In this document: piece after piece, positions 31,652 through 39,852 of the stretch
Layout: every line of letters begins with the position of its first letter
Position numbering within the stretch: position 1 is the stretch's first letter
Source of the DNA: Candidatus Pantoea deserta
GTDB taxonomy: Bacteria; Pseudomonadota; Gammaproteobacteria; Enterobacterales; Enterobacteriaceae
Assembly: GCF_003813865.1 (NCBI RefSeq)
Contig: NZ_RMVG01000007.1
Coordinates: 1-64,000, forward strand
Length of the DNA stretch: 64,000 nt
Direction of reading: 5' to 3'
Notes under the pieces: generated by a model
The model's input: only the letters and a program-made list of their open reading frames with translations
Database searches by the model: none
Told to the model about the DNA's origin: nothing
Program-made: the position numbers and the translations under genes

Positions 31652-31942
31652 AGCAGGCTCCAGAGGGTGGGCGGCAAGGCTACGAGGTTCAGAACGTATC
31701 AGCTACTGAGAATTTCTCAGGTGAGCGCTTCGCATCAGTTTAACTTATGCTGAAGCGGGCAAACAGGCCAGCAAGGCGCGAAAAGAACAATGGCGACAGG
31801 GCGGGTGAGATAAGAAAAACGAATTGCACGATATTCGTCTGGGCGGGGAGCGTTTTGCCCGGCGTCAAAACAGAAAGGCTAATGGATAAGCGGACCGGAG
31901 AACGTCTGGCCTGCTGTGAAGGAAATAATAATCAGTAATAAG
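31652..31942. other. Intergenic stretch yicG to flippase remnant
   Basis: No convincing gene. It holds a perfect interrupted palindrome CTGAGAA-T-TTCTCAG at 31706-31720, 55 bases upstream of yicG, which could be an operator. A 63-codon rightward frame at 31747-31938 lacks a ribosome-binding site and has composition typical of chance. The DNA is more AT-rich than the flanking housekeeping genes. Confidence 0.5.
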
Positions 31943-31968
31943 AAAAAAGCGTGCTGTCGCCAGCACGC
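31943..31968 (-). terminator. Terminator of the truncated flippase gene
   Basis: A perfect 8-bp stem GCGTGCTG/CAGCACGC with a TCGC loop, followed on the minus strand by six T residues, 50 bases after the stop codon at 32018. Confidence 0.85.
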
Positions 31969-32017
31969 GAATGCATCTCTTCAGATGCCCAGAGCCCACC
32001 ATACAGACTTGTTTTTA

Positions 32018-32662
32018 TTATTGAGTTCTTGCGCGAATACGGCTGTATTCTTTCAGGTTAAAACGATATTCCGGCTGAAAGCCTGAACGGCCGTAATAGC
32101 AATAAATCAACATGCGCACCGACACCATCGCAAGGTATCCCCAGATGGCGCACAGCACCGACGGCGTCAGCCAGACGGTAAACAGCGTCACGCCCAGGCC
32201 AAAAAGCACGGATACGGTTTCAGTGAAGGCAATGCGCGTATATTGCTTCTCACGCTGTAAAATAGCGCGGTAGTGCTGTCCCTGAGGGATAATAATAAAA
32301 ATAACAGAGACCATTTCCACCATAATAGCCAGTTCGGGTTGCTGCACGAATTTACCGATGATGTCGCTGCCGATAAACATCATGGCGAAAATCAGCAGGC
32401 TCAGCAGCATATTACCCCAGTAGAGTATCGACTGGTCGCGCACTGATAAGTTACCGCTTCGGATCAGCGCATTGGAGTAGCCGCGATCGGCAAGGGTATC
32501 GATAATCAACAGCCCGACAACAGCAATAGCCAGTAAATTCAGCTCATTAGCTTGCAGTATCTGAGCCAGAAGAGAAAGCTGTAGTACGCCGATGCCGATA
32601 ATTTTGATCGAAGAGAGAATCGACCATTTAGCGCTAATAACACTTCGTTCGCGTGTCGCCAT
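32018..32662 (-). pseudogene. Truncated WzxC-like polysaccharide flippase (N-terminal part)
   Basis: 214 residues that read as the N-terminal 200 or so residues of a MOP-superfamily oligosaccharide/colanic acid flippase of about 480-490 residues. The pattern includes a basic start then SAKWS, hydrophobic helices at about 15-35, 45-65, 83-105, 115-130 and 150-190, and the family-typical IIPQGQHYRAILQREKQY loop. The frame stops just after FQPEYRFNLKEY, where full-length members continue with eight more helices; no continuation is seen in any frame before the terminator. It may be a decaying remnant or a short protein with lost flippase function. Promoter-side DNA has a perfect GGTACATGTACC palindrome at 32676-32687. 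Confidence 0.65.
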
Positions 32663-32733
32663 GATATGCTCGTTAGGTACATGTACCGAATAAACTGTGA
32701 CGAGTGAAATAGCGATCTATCTCACCCAGAGGA

Positions 32734-32985
32734 TTAATGCCATCTGCCCGAAAGGCGTCCTGAACGTTGACGCCAGACTTCACCCGTTAATAGTGATTCA
32801 ATGCGATGGATTTCCGATACAAAAATAATTTCCCCGGTATTTTTATTAACCCTAGAAAAGGCCGTCTTCTCTGTGTTGAGCAGAAAAGTGGCCAGATCCT
32901 GGGTAAATCCTTTTATTGTTTTATATTCTCCTGCCAGCATCCTTCCTGCGATCTCAACAAGTTCTTTTTCAGAAAGCAAAGTCAT
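32734..32985 (-). CDS. Hypothetical 83-residue protein
   Basis: Starts MTLLSEKELVEIAGRMLAG and ends in a basic tail (RQRSGRLSGRWH). Helical N-terminal half, then a segment with NKNTGEIIFVSEIHRIESLL. No signal peptide or membrane segment. I do not recognise a family. The ribosome-binding region is weak (AAAGGGAC about 9 bases before the ATG). It lies 71 bases upstream of the truncated flippase on the same strand and may be co-transcribed with it. The local sequence is more AT-rich than the flanking core genes, compatible with acquired DNA. Confidence 0.5.
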   Translation of the reverse strand: MTLLSEKELVEIAGRMLAGEYKTIKGFTQDLATFLLNTEKTAFSRVNKNTGEIIFVSEIHRIESLLTGEVWRQRSGRLSGRWH

Positions 32986-33436
32986 GGTTGAGGGGTCCCT
33001 TTTATATTTATCTGATGTTTTTATTTTTAGGTGTTGCTGTGTGTGTAAATGATTTATACCTCGTTTTTTTTAATTTAACACCATGAGAAAAGTCCGATAA
33101 CGCTGCCGCAGAAATAAATGGATTCATTATTTGCATGAGATTTTTTTACGTTCGACCATAAAGGTTTATTAATCGTTGTGCAGTAAAGTGAGGAAGTCGG
33201 GCGGTGAAAAAACATCTGCGCATCCAGGAAGCAGGCCATGCAGGCGTTGAGGATAAACGCCAGAGCTGGCGATCCAGGATTTTTCCCGGCCGCCAGGCTT
33301 TAACGAAACTGTTGTAAAAGGTGAAGAAGGTTTAAAACGGAGAAGGAAAAGCTAATATTTTATTTCCGAACTTTTTTCACTTTTCTGAGCGACAAGGCCC
33401 AGCGCAAACTAAAGCCAACGGCCTTTTTGGCGATTT
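32986..33436. other. AT-rich intergenic stretch
   Basis: 450 bases with no convincing gene. It is AT-rich with several T-runs in 33000-33160 (probable promoter region of the 83-residue ORF). A GTG-started 37-codon frame at 33204-33317 (beginning KKHLRIQEAGHAGVEDK) has GAGG upstream at a long distance and is not supported further. Confidence 0.5.
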
Positions 33437-33832
33437 TTACTGCGTCAGCAGGCAGTTAAGGCGAGCAAGGTCGCTTCTGACCCATTCAATATCTTGAGAA
33501 AACTTATCATCGGACATCAGCGGCTGACGATAAACCACCATAATAATTTCGGCGCCCTGCTCATTGGCGATCACTCGCATGGGCATGTAAATCTCTTTGC
33601 CAAAGCCGCTGTCAATCCAGTGATCCATCACGCCAAACGGATTGTGAGGCGTAAAGCGGATTTTTACCGAGCCGTCAGGTCGGCGGGCGCGCCAGTAACT
33701 GCCTTCCTGCTCCAGCGTACCGCTGCTTAACCCGGAAGCCCATTTGGCAAAATATTCCGGTTTCCAGATGGTTTCGTATAAATCTAACCAGTTACGTGCA
33801 ATGGTCTGGCTGACAACCTGTGACGACAACAT
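33437..33832 (-). CDS. SRPBCC family protein
   Basis: 131-residue protein with the features of the START-like SRPBCC/polyketide-cyclase fold: an N-terminal helix with NWLDLYETIWKPEYFAKWASG, then alternating strands such as GSYWRARRPDGSVKIRFTP and GVMDHWIDSGFGKEIYMPMR, and a C-terminal helix after KFSQDIEWVRSDL. Such proteins bind hydrophobic ligands in a deep pocket; no specific substrate can be named. Cytoplasmic, no signal peptide. A GGAGG site lies 5 bases before the ATG at 33832. Part of the yicG-yicC island; its own transcription unit is likely. Confidence 0.75.
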   Translation of the reverse strand: MLSSQVVSQTIARNWLDLYETIWKPEYFAKWASGLSSGTLEQEGSYWRARRPDGSVKIRFTPHNPFGVMDHWIDSGFGKEIYMPMRVIANEQGAEIIMVVYRQPLMSDDKFSQDIEWVRSDLARLNCLLTQ

Positions 33833-33933
33833 GCTACCTCCGAAACGTGGTTAAAAAGGCATTAAAGCATGTTGCACGTAAGGGGAAAATGTTACGCGGC
33901 GATAAGTGTGGCGCAGATGCAATTTCAGCAGAG

Positions 33934-33955
33934 TGGCAGGCCGGATGGCCTGCCA
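33934..33955 (-). terminator. Hairpin downstream of the PLP enzyme gene
   Basis: A perfect 9-bp stem TGGCAGGCC/GGCCTGCCA with a GGAT loop, 8 bases after the stop of the leftward PLP-enzyme gene. There is no T-run, so termination would be weak. Confidence 0.4.
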
Positions 33956-33963
33956 TAAAGTCG

Positions 33964-35100
33964 TCAGAGAAAGCAGCCGCGCGCGTCCACCGGCTGAACC
34001 TCTGCTCGTCCATCCGCATGACGCAATACATAGCTGTCTGACTGCGCCATGACTGCACAGCTGTGATTAGGGTAGATACGCAGCACGCTACCGACGCGAG
34101 GCGCGTTGTCTTGCCAGATCAAAAAACCATGCTCTTCGGACAGTTTGGCGATCTCATAACATACGCCGCTCTCATCTACAGCGATGCCGAAGCCGCTGGC
34201 ATTGGTTCCGTGCGGGCCTTTATCCGAGCTGAGCATTTTGGAGCCGGCATCTATAATGGCGAAACGGTCATTCACCGCCACAACGCGCGCGATCACGCTA
34301 AGCGCCAGATCGTTAACGCGGCTCAGGCCGAGTCGGCAGGCGGTAAGATCGAGCAGAGCATAATTGCCAGGACGAATTTCATCGGTTCCCGCAGCCACAG
34401 GCGCGGCCAGCGCAGTCGGCGTGGCCCCCACGGAAAGCGGACAATCGGTAAAGCCCGCTTCCCTTAACTTACGCTGCACCCGCTGCATTAGCCGCGCCTC
34501 TTCCTGCGCGATCTCTGCTATTGCTTCAGGGTTTCCTGCGCCATAGGCATGACCGGCATGAGACACCAGACCGGCAAAACGCAGCTGCGTCGCCTGAAGA
34601 GCCTGCGCCAGCGCAACGGCGTCGTCGCGGTGCGGATCGACGCCAATACGGTGTAGCCCGACATCCACTTTAATCGCCACCGCCACGTCCGCGTCGGGCT
34701 GCTGACGAGAAGTCTCAGCGATAGCGGCTACGCCATGGGGCGCATCGACAATCAGCGTGACCTTTGCCTGATGTTGCGCCGCCAGTTTTAGCAGGGAGGC
34801 TACGCTCTCCGCGCGGACGACGGGATAGGCCAGTAAAATGTCGCGCTCGCCGCCGCGAATAAATACCTCACCTTCCGCTGGCTTAGAGACGGTTATGCCG
34901 CACGCGCCCAGCAGACGCTGGCGACGGGCAATATAAAGGCTTTTATGCGTTTTGATATGAGGACGGAGCTTAACGCCTGCGCGACTGGCTTTGTCCTGCA
35001 TGGTCTGCAGGTTATCTTCCAGCCTCGCGGCGTCGATCTCAATATAGGGTGTCAGGCGATCGTCGAGCAAAGGACGTTGCCACTGTTGATTCATATCCAT
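33964..35100 (-). CDS. DSD1-type PLP-dependent enzyme (D-threonine aldolase/D-serine dehydratase-like)
   Basis: 378-residue fold-type III (alanine racemase-like) enzyme. The N-terminal TIM barrel begins TPYIEIDAARLEDNL, with the PLP lysine in RPHIKTHKS near residue 58. The C-terminal beta domain carries the metal-site pair in IYPNHSCAVM. That His-x-Cys pair is typical of eukaryote-type D-serine dehydratase and D-threonine aldolase, which need Zn2+ or Mn2+. It probably cleaves or dehydrates a D-beta-hydroxy amino acid; the substrate is not determined. The start was chosen at the ATG at 35100 with AGGA 7 bases upstream; the frame is open 12 codons further. Confidence 0.82.
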   Translation of the reverse strand: MDMNQQWQRPLLDDRLTPYIEIDAARLEDNLQTMQDKASRAGVKLRPHIKTHKSLYIARRQRLLGACGITVSKPAEGEVFIRGGERDILLAYPVVRAESVASLLKLAAQHQAKVTLIVDAPHGVAAIAETSRQQPDADVAVAIKVDVGLHRIGVDPHRDDAVALAQALQATQLRFAGLVSHAGHAYGAGNPEAIAEIAQEEARLMQRVQRKLREAGFTDCPLSVGATPTALAAPVAAGTDEIRPGNYALLDLTACRLGLSRVNDLALSVIARVVAVNDRFAIIDAGSKMLSSDKGPHGTNASGFGIAVDESGVCYEIAKLSEEHGFLIWQDNAPRVGSVLRIYPNHSCAVMAQSDSYVLRHADGRAEVQPVDARGCFL

Positions 35101-35173
35101 ACGAGGTTCCTGCACAAACAGATGAAACCTCATCATTCAGCAATCCGCGGCTGGATGCCAGTCGCAAAAGGCT

Positions 35174-35206
35174 AAAACCGCATCACAACAGGGCATTGTG
35201 ATACGG
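35174..35206 (-). terminator. lpxP-type gene terminator
   Basis: An 11-position stem CCGCATCACAA/TTGTGATACGG with one mismatch and a CAGGGCA loop, followed by TTTT on the minus strand, 7 bases beyond the acyltransferase stop. Confidence 0.7.
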
Positions 35207-35212
35207 AGCAGA

Positions 35213-36136
35213 TTAAACGTAGAGCGAAGCTTCGCCTGGCGGACGCGTTTTGAAGCGGCGATGCAGCCACAGATACTGCTCTGGCGCGCGCAAAATCTGG
35301 CTTTCAATCACTTTGTTCATATAGGCGGCGGCGGCGGCTTCATCGCTGTGTGGATAATTCTCCAGTTCCGGATCGATAATCAGCTGATAGCCGTAGTTAT
35401 CAGGATTGCGGATCAGCGCGATAGTCAGCATTGCCGGATTAGCCAGCCGCGACAGCACAAAGGTTCCGTTGGTGGTCGCCGCTTTTTCAACGGCGAACAG
35501 CGGCGCGAATACGCTGCCTTTCGGACCATAATCCTGATCTGGCGCGAACCAGACCGATTCGCCTTTTTTCAACGCATGGACCATACCGCGCAGATCACGA
35601 CGGTCAATCATCGCCTTATTTGAACGCATACGACCTTTTGTCTGCGCCCATTCCATTGCCCGGTTATTATGCGGGCGATACATCGCCATCATCGGCTGAC
35701 ACAGACCGCTAATGCGTCCGCCCAGTTCCAGCGACATAAAATGCACGCCGATGACCATGACGCCGCGCTTCTGCTTCATCGCGGATTGCAGATGGTGCAT
35801 ACCGGAAACTTCGAACAGTTTTTTTACTGCGCGATCGGACCAGAACCATGCAATGCCGGTTTCAGCCAGCGCCATGCCCAGCGAAGCAAAGTTACCTGCG
35901 ATCATGCGTTCAATTTCGCTTTCAGCGATACCGGGAAAGCAGAGTTCGATATTGCGTCGCGTAATACGCTCGCGGCGCTTCAGAAAGTGACGAGAAAGCG
36001 TTCCGGCATTAGCGCCAAGACGCATCAGGACAGGATAGGGGAGCTGAACCAGCAGCCACAGAATACCCAGACCAAGCCAGGTAAACCAATAGCGCGGATG
36101 CAGCAATGAACGGCAAAAAGCTCCGGTTTTTTTCAT
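35213..36136 (-). CDS. lpxP: Kdo2-lipid IV(A) palmitoleoyl/acyltransferase, LpxP type
   Basis: 307-residue HtrB/MsbB-family inner-membrane acyltransferase that adds a secondary acyl chain to lipid A. The N-terminal signal anchor is at about residues 17-37 (FTWLGLGILWLLVQLPYPVL). The catalytic HxxxxE motif is in GVHFMSLELGGR near residue 130, followed by CQPMMAMYRPHNN and GRMRSNKAMI. These sequences follow E. coli LpxP (cold-induced, palmitoleate) more closely than LpxL. It ends RFKTRPPGEASLYV as LpxP does. It is a single gene with its own terminator in the accessory island; cold induction is inferred from the family only. Confidence 0.9.
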   Translation of the reverse strand: MKKTGAFCRSLLHPRYWFTWLGLGILWLLVQLPYPVLMRLGANAGTLSRHFLKRRERITRRNIELCFPGIAESEIERMIAGNFASLGMALAETGIAWFWSDRAVKKLFEVSGMHHLQSAMKQKRGVMVIGVHFMSLELGGRISGLCQPMMAMYRPHNNRAMEWAQTKGRMRSNKAMIDRRDLRGMVHALKKGESVWFAPDQDYGPKGSVFAPLFAVEKAATTNGTFVLSRLANPAMLTIALIRNPDNYGYQLIIDPELENYPHSDEAAAAAYMNKVIESQILRAPEQYLWLHRRFKTRPPGEASLYV

Positions 36137-36973
36137 AGCGCACCTTTATGTGATGAATGTATGTATCGCATAAAGAAGCACTTCCCTAAGTTCCCCAGGC
36201 GCTACAGCTAGTCCTCAATCGGACCGGCAGATTAGCAAAAAGTGCCGGCATGAAAAGTAAAACCCTGAAATCATTTGGATAGAGATGTTTCATTGAGCCA
36301 GTGATTATCCCGACGGGAAAAGCAAAAAGTGTTTTTTATCGCAGCAAAACAATAAGTTGAATTGTTAACTTTTTGGTTTGGTTGGGCCTTTTTCTGCCGC
36401 GTACTCATATCAAGACATGAATATTTATGCTTCTTTACGAAAGACTGACCTGCCTGGCTCGCGCAGATGTTCTAAAAGGTATCCTGGAGACGAGAGAGAA
36501 AAGACGCCTGCAGACACATTAACGGCCCGAAATTTTCAGGAGTATCTTTTTGAACCCTGGCTTTGCTCGCAAAGGCGTGTCTGAAAATGGCTGAATAGCA
36601 TGGGCGAGTGTACTGACCTGGAGTGCTGAGCGTTGGGTTATTGTGGCTGCGTGTGCTGATCTTAGCGGCTGCCTGATAGCGGGTAAGCCTGACCCGATCG
36701 CCAGTGTTAGAGGGGACAGGGTGATCGCTGGCGGTGCGTGACAAAGGGAAATTACTCGCCTTAAATGTCCTGTTTTTTAGGCGCTATATGGCCGTTCACC
36801 ACAGGCAAAATGCGTCTCCTTTTCGGCCTGAGTCTACGGAAAGATGCTTCTGGTGTAATCGTCCGTTGTACTGTTGATCGAGGAGAGTATGCGGTGAAGC
36901 GTCAGTGTGTCACCGGGATGCAGCCCTGGGCAGAAAGAAATCACAAGATGCTATGCAATCACAGGCGATGCAA
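36137..36973. other. Long stretch without a convincing gene
   Basis: About 840 bases between lpxP and the yicC terminator. The part next to lpxP (36137-36420) is AT-rich and probably holds its promoter and leader. Short frames at 36378-36584 (+), 36472-36744 (-) and 36765-36992 (+) lack ribosome-binding sites and recognisable sequence. The composition looks like eroded coding DNA, but I cannot identify an ancestor. Confidence 0.5.
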
Positions 36974-36997
36974 TAAAAAAGCCCGCAATTAGCGGGC
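36974..36997 (-). terminator. yicC terminator
   Basis: Stem GCCCGC/GCGGGC with an AATTA loop, then seven T residues on the minus strand, 41 bases after the yicC stop. Confidence 0.88.
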
Positions 36998-37037
36998 CAG
37001 AGCAATTTTCTACGACTGAATGCGACAACGGGCGGCC

Positions 37038-37901
37038 TTATTCAATATTCTGAATCTGCTCACGCATCTGCTCAATCAGCACCTTCAGCTCAATCGCTGA
37101 AGCGGTCACGTCGGCATTAATCGATTTTGATCCCAGCGTATTCGACTCGCGATTAAATTCCTGCATCATAAAATCAAGGCGACGTCCCACGGCTTCTTTT
37201 TTGCCCAGGATATTGTAGGTCTCTTTTACATGCGCTTCGAGGCGATCCAGCTCTTCCGCCACGTCGATGCGCTGCGCCATCATTACCAGCTCCTGCTCCA
37301 GACGATTATTCTCCAGCTGAACTTCCGCTTCTTCCAGCTTTGTCACCAGCCGCTCGCGCTGCCACTTCAGGATGTCAGGCATCTGGGCACGCACTTTCGC
37401 CACTTCTTGCGTAACGCCTTCAAGACGCTGTTCAATCAGCGCCTTCAGCGCGGCGCCCTCGCTTTCGCGCGCCAGAATAAAGTCATCCAGCGCGCCGTCC
37501 AGCGCGCTCAGCAGCTGAGCGTTAATCGCATCCAGATCCTGCTCCTGCGCAGACATCACGCCCGGCCAGCGCAGAATCTCCATGGGATTGATGGCGCCCT
37601 CGTCGCTCTGCATCTTCACCCAGTTGGCCGCCTGCACCAGCTGACGGGCAAGGGTTTCATTTAGCATCAGTTCGCCCTGTGCGCTGGGATCGGCGTCAAA
37701 GCGCAGGTTGCATTCAATCTTGCCGCGCGTCAGGCGCTGACGAATACGCTCGCGGATTACCGGCTCCAGGCTACGGAACTGCTCCGGCAGGCGGATATAG
37801 GTTTCCAGGTAGCGCTGGTTGACGGAACGTAGCTCCCAGGCGGCGCTGCCCCAGGTGCCTTTGGCTTCACGGCGGGCGTAAGCGGTCATACTGCGGATCA
37901 T
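37038..37901 (-). CDS. yicC: YicC family endoribonuclease
   Basis: 287 residues, same length as E. coli YicC. The N-terminal YicC domain starts MIRSMTAYARREAKG and the C-terminal DUF1732 domain ends in a helical segment with EFNRESNTLGSKSINADVT. E. coli YicC is an endoribonuclease that promotes degradation of the sRNA RyhB with PNPase. The gene is monocistronic with its own terminator, and it diverges from a lipoprotein gene. It restores the E. coli-type gene neighbourhood (yicC next to rph-pyrE), with two extra genes inserted. Confidence 0.96.
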   Translation of the reverse strand: MIRSMTAYARREAKGTWGSAAWELRSVNQRYLETYIRLPEQFRSLEPVIRERIRQRLTRGKIECNLRFDADPSAQGELMLNETLARQLVQAANWVKMQSDEGAINPMEILRWPGVMSAQEQDLDAINAQLLSALDGALDDFILARESEGAALKALIEQRLEGVTQEVAKVRAQMPDILKWQRERLVTKLEEAEVQLENNRLEQELVMMAQRIDVAEELDRLEAHVKETYNILGKKEAVGRRLDFMMQEFNRESNTLGSKSINADVTASAIELKVLIEQMREQIQNIE

Positions 37902-38059
37902 AATCGGCTACTCTTTGTCAGAAATAATGCAGCAAGTATAGCGAGACCGACCGCACGCTAACAGGCATAAGCGTTAGCGCCTGTAATTAACGAAACATTT
38001 CCGCTTTGGCAGACAGGCACTTATGATGGCTGCTGACTGATTTTATAGGGGTATTGCCG

Positions 38060-38491
38060 ATGTTCCGCTCTGTTGTCCTGACCGTGGCGCTGGCCGTTAT
38101 GCTGGCTGGCTGCCAGGCGCCGCGCCCGCCAGCGCCGCCCACCAGACCTGTTCCTGTCTGTGCAGGCGGGGAGATGATGATGCAAACTACGCTGTGGTTC
38201 GGCCTCAGCAAGCCTCAGGGCGGAACGGTAAGCGCGTCAGACTGGCAGCAGTTTCTGGATCAAGAGGTAACGCCGCGCTTTAAAGCCGGACTGAGCGTAT
38301 ACGACGCTAACGGCCAGTGGCTGGAGAAGAGCGGCAGACTGGCGCGGGAGCAGAGCAAAGCGCTGCTGCTGATCCACGGCACGGAAAGAAGCGTGAATGA
38401 TGATATAGAAGCGCTGCGCACGCTCTACAGACAGCGCTTTGGTCAGGAGTCGGTTATGCGCGTCGATGCGCCGGTCTGCGTCGGGTTTTGA
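38060..38491 (+). CDS. DUF3574-like lipoprotein
   Basis: 143-residue precursor with a lipoprotein signal peptide: hydrophobic core VVLTVALAVML and lipobox LAGC with the acylated Cys at residue 18. The residue after Cys is Gln, so outer-membrane sorting is expected. A proline-rich linker (PRPPAPPTRP) precedes a compact domain with TTLWFGLSKP, WQQFLDQEVTPRF and the C-terminal QRFGQESVMRVDAPVCVGF, typical of DUF3574 proteins of unknown function. I chose the ATG at 38060 with GGGG 8 bases upstream; a TTG two codons earlier is in frame. It faces the nucleoside permease gene. Confidence 0.78.
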   Translation: MFRSVVLTVALAVMLAGCQAPRPPAPPTRPVPVCAGGEMMMQTTLWFGLSKPQGGTVSASDWQQFLDQEVTPRFKAGLSVYDANGQWLEKSGRLAREQSKALLLIHGTERSVNDDIEALRTLYRQRFGQESVMRVDAPVCVGF

Positions 38492-38496
38492 GGGAA

Positions 38497-38516
38497 ACGG
38501 CGGCTAACGCCGCCGT
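38497..38516. terminator. Hairpin between convergent genes
   Basis: A perfect 8-bp stem ACGGCGGC/GCCGCCGT with a TAAC loop, between the lipoprotein and the permease stops. It has no strong T-run on either strand and is likely a weak bidirectional terminator. Confidence 0.5.
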
Positions 38517-38523
38517 AGAAAGG

Positions 38524-39708
38524 TCAGATAAACAGGCCGGCAAAGGCCGCTGACAGCAGGCTCACCAGCGTTGAACCATAGACCAGCTTCCAGCCGAAGC
38601 GGGAAACGACATTGCCCTGTTGTTCGTTCAGCCCTTTAATCGCGCCAGCCACAATGCCGATAGAGGCGACATTGGCGAAGGACACCAGGAACACGGAAAG
38701 AATACCCAGTCCGCGCGGCGTCATGCCTGCCGCGACCTTTTGCAGCTCAATCATCGCGACAAACTCATTGGCCACCAGCTTGGTCGCCATAATGCTGGCC
38801 CCCTGTAACGCATCGGCGGCAGGAATGCCGATCAGCCAGGCAAAAGGGTAGAAGACGTAGCCGAGCACCTGCTGAAAGCTGTAGCCAAACAGCGCGCTGA
38901 ATAGCGCATTGACCGCCGCAATCAGCGCAATGAAGCCGATCAGCATCGCCAGAATAATCATCGCCACCTTAAAGCCCGCCAGAATGTACTCGCCGAGCAT
39001 CTCAAAGAAGCTTTGCTCTTCGTGCAGCTTGTCGAGTTGAATCGCCTGTTCATCCTGTGCTTTGCCGGGATTAATAATGGAGAGAATAATAAAAGTACTG
39101 AACATATTGAGCATCAGCGCCGCGACCACGTACTTCGGCTCAATCATCGTCATATAGGCGCCGACGATCGACAGCGACACGGTAGACATTGCCGTTGCGG
39201 CCATGGTGTAAAGGCGTTTAGGCGGAATATCGGCCAGAATACCTTTATAGGCGATAAAGTTTTCTGACTGACCCAGGATTAGCGTACTGACGGCATTGAA
39301 CGACTCCAGCTTGCCCATGCCGTTTACGCGCGAAAGCAAGGTGCCGACCAGGCGGATCAGCAGCGGCAGAATGCGGCAGTGTTGCAGAATACCGATCAGG
39401 GCTGAAATAAACACAATAGGGCAGAGCACGCCGAGGAAGATAAAGGCCAGGCCCTGCTTGCTCATATTACCGAAAACAAAATCGGTACCCTGAGCAGCGA
39501 AGGTCAGCAGCTTTTCGAAAAAGCCGCTAAAGGCGCCAATTGCCGCCTGGCCGCTGGCCGAGTGGAGAAAAAACCAGCCCAGCGCGGCTTCCACCACGAT
39601 GAGCTGAAGGAGATAACGCAGACGTATCTGTTTGCGGTCATGACTGACCAGCAGCGCAAGGGCGAAAATCACCACCAGCGCCAGCAGGAAATGAAGAATT
39701 GAAGTCAT
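38524..39708 (-). CDS. NupC family nucleoside:H+ symporter
   Basis: 394-residue concentrative nucleoside transporter (CNT family), close in length and sequence to E. coli NupC (400). Three N-terminal helices are followed by the CNT gate core: [10 protein letters not shown] near residue 145, [17 protein letters not shown] near 190, and the C-terminal signature [13 protein letters not shown] and [11 protein letters not shown]. It probably imports pyrimidine and adenine nucleosides with protons. Whether this is the nupC orthologue or a paralogue (NupX/PsuT type) cannot be decided here, so no symbol is given. It diverges from rph, a position not seen in E. coli. Confidence 0.9.
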   Translation of the reverse strand: MTSILHFLLALVVIFALALLVSHDRKQIRLRYLLQLIVVEAALGWFFLHSASGQAAIGAFSGFFEKLLTFAAQGTDFVFGNMSKQGLAFIFLGVLCPIVFISALIGILQHCRILPLLIRLVGTLLSRVNGMGKLESFNAVSTLILGQSENFIAYKGILADIPPKRLYTMAATAMSTVSLSIVGAYMTMIEPKYVVAALMLNMFSTFIILSIINPGKAQDEQAIQLDKLHEEQSFFEMLGEYILAGFKVAMIILAMLIGFIALIAAVNALFSALFGYSFQQVLGYVFYPFAWLIGIPAADALQGASIMATKLVANEFVAMIELQKVAAGMTPRGLGILSVFLVSFANVASIGIVAGAIKGLNEQQGNVVSRFGWKLVYGSTLVSLLSAAFAGLFI

Positions 39709-39814
39709 CTTTTTATTTTCAGTGAGTGAGGAAGGCGCATTTAGCCACAGGCATCGCAGAAATTCATCTGCCGTGGCGAAATCCCGTCAGCAAGACAGGC
39801 GGCGAGGAAGTCCG

Positions 39815-39820
39815 TATAAT
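39815..39820 (+). promoter_or_regulatory. rph-pyrE promoter -10
   Basis: A perfect TATAAT 32 bases before the rph ATG, with a weak -35 (AAGACA, 17-base spacer). Confidence 0.5.
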
Positions 39821-39852
39821 GCGCAGCCAATTCATTTCAGCCGGAGATTACC

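Noticed and set aside
31747-31938. 63-codon rightward frame after yicG
   Set aside because: No ribosome-binding site, no recognisable sequence, and it sits between the yicG promoter and a terminator that belongs to the opposite strand.
33204-33317. GTG-started 37-codon frame
   Set aside because: GAGG is too far upstream, the sequence is unrecognised, and conservation cannot be judged.
36765-36992. 75-codon frame next to the yicC terminator
   Set aside because: No ribosome-binding site, unusual residue mix, and the frame runs through the yicC terminator.
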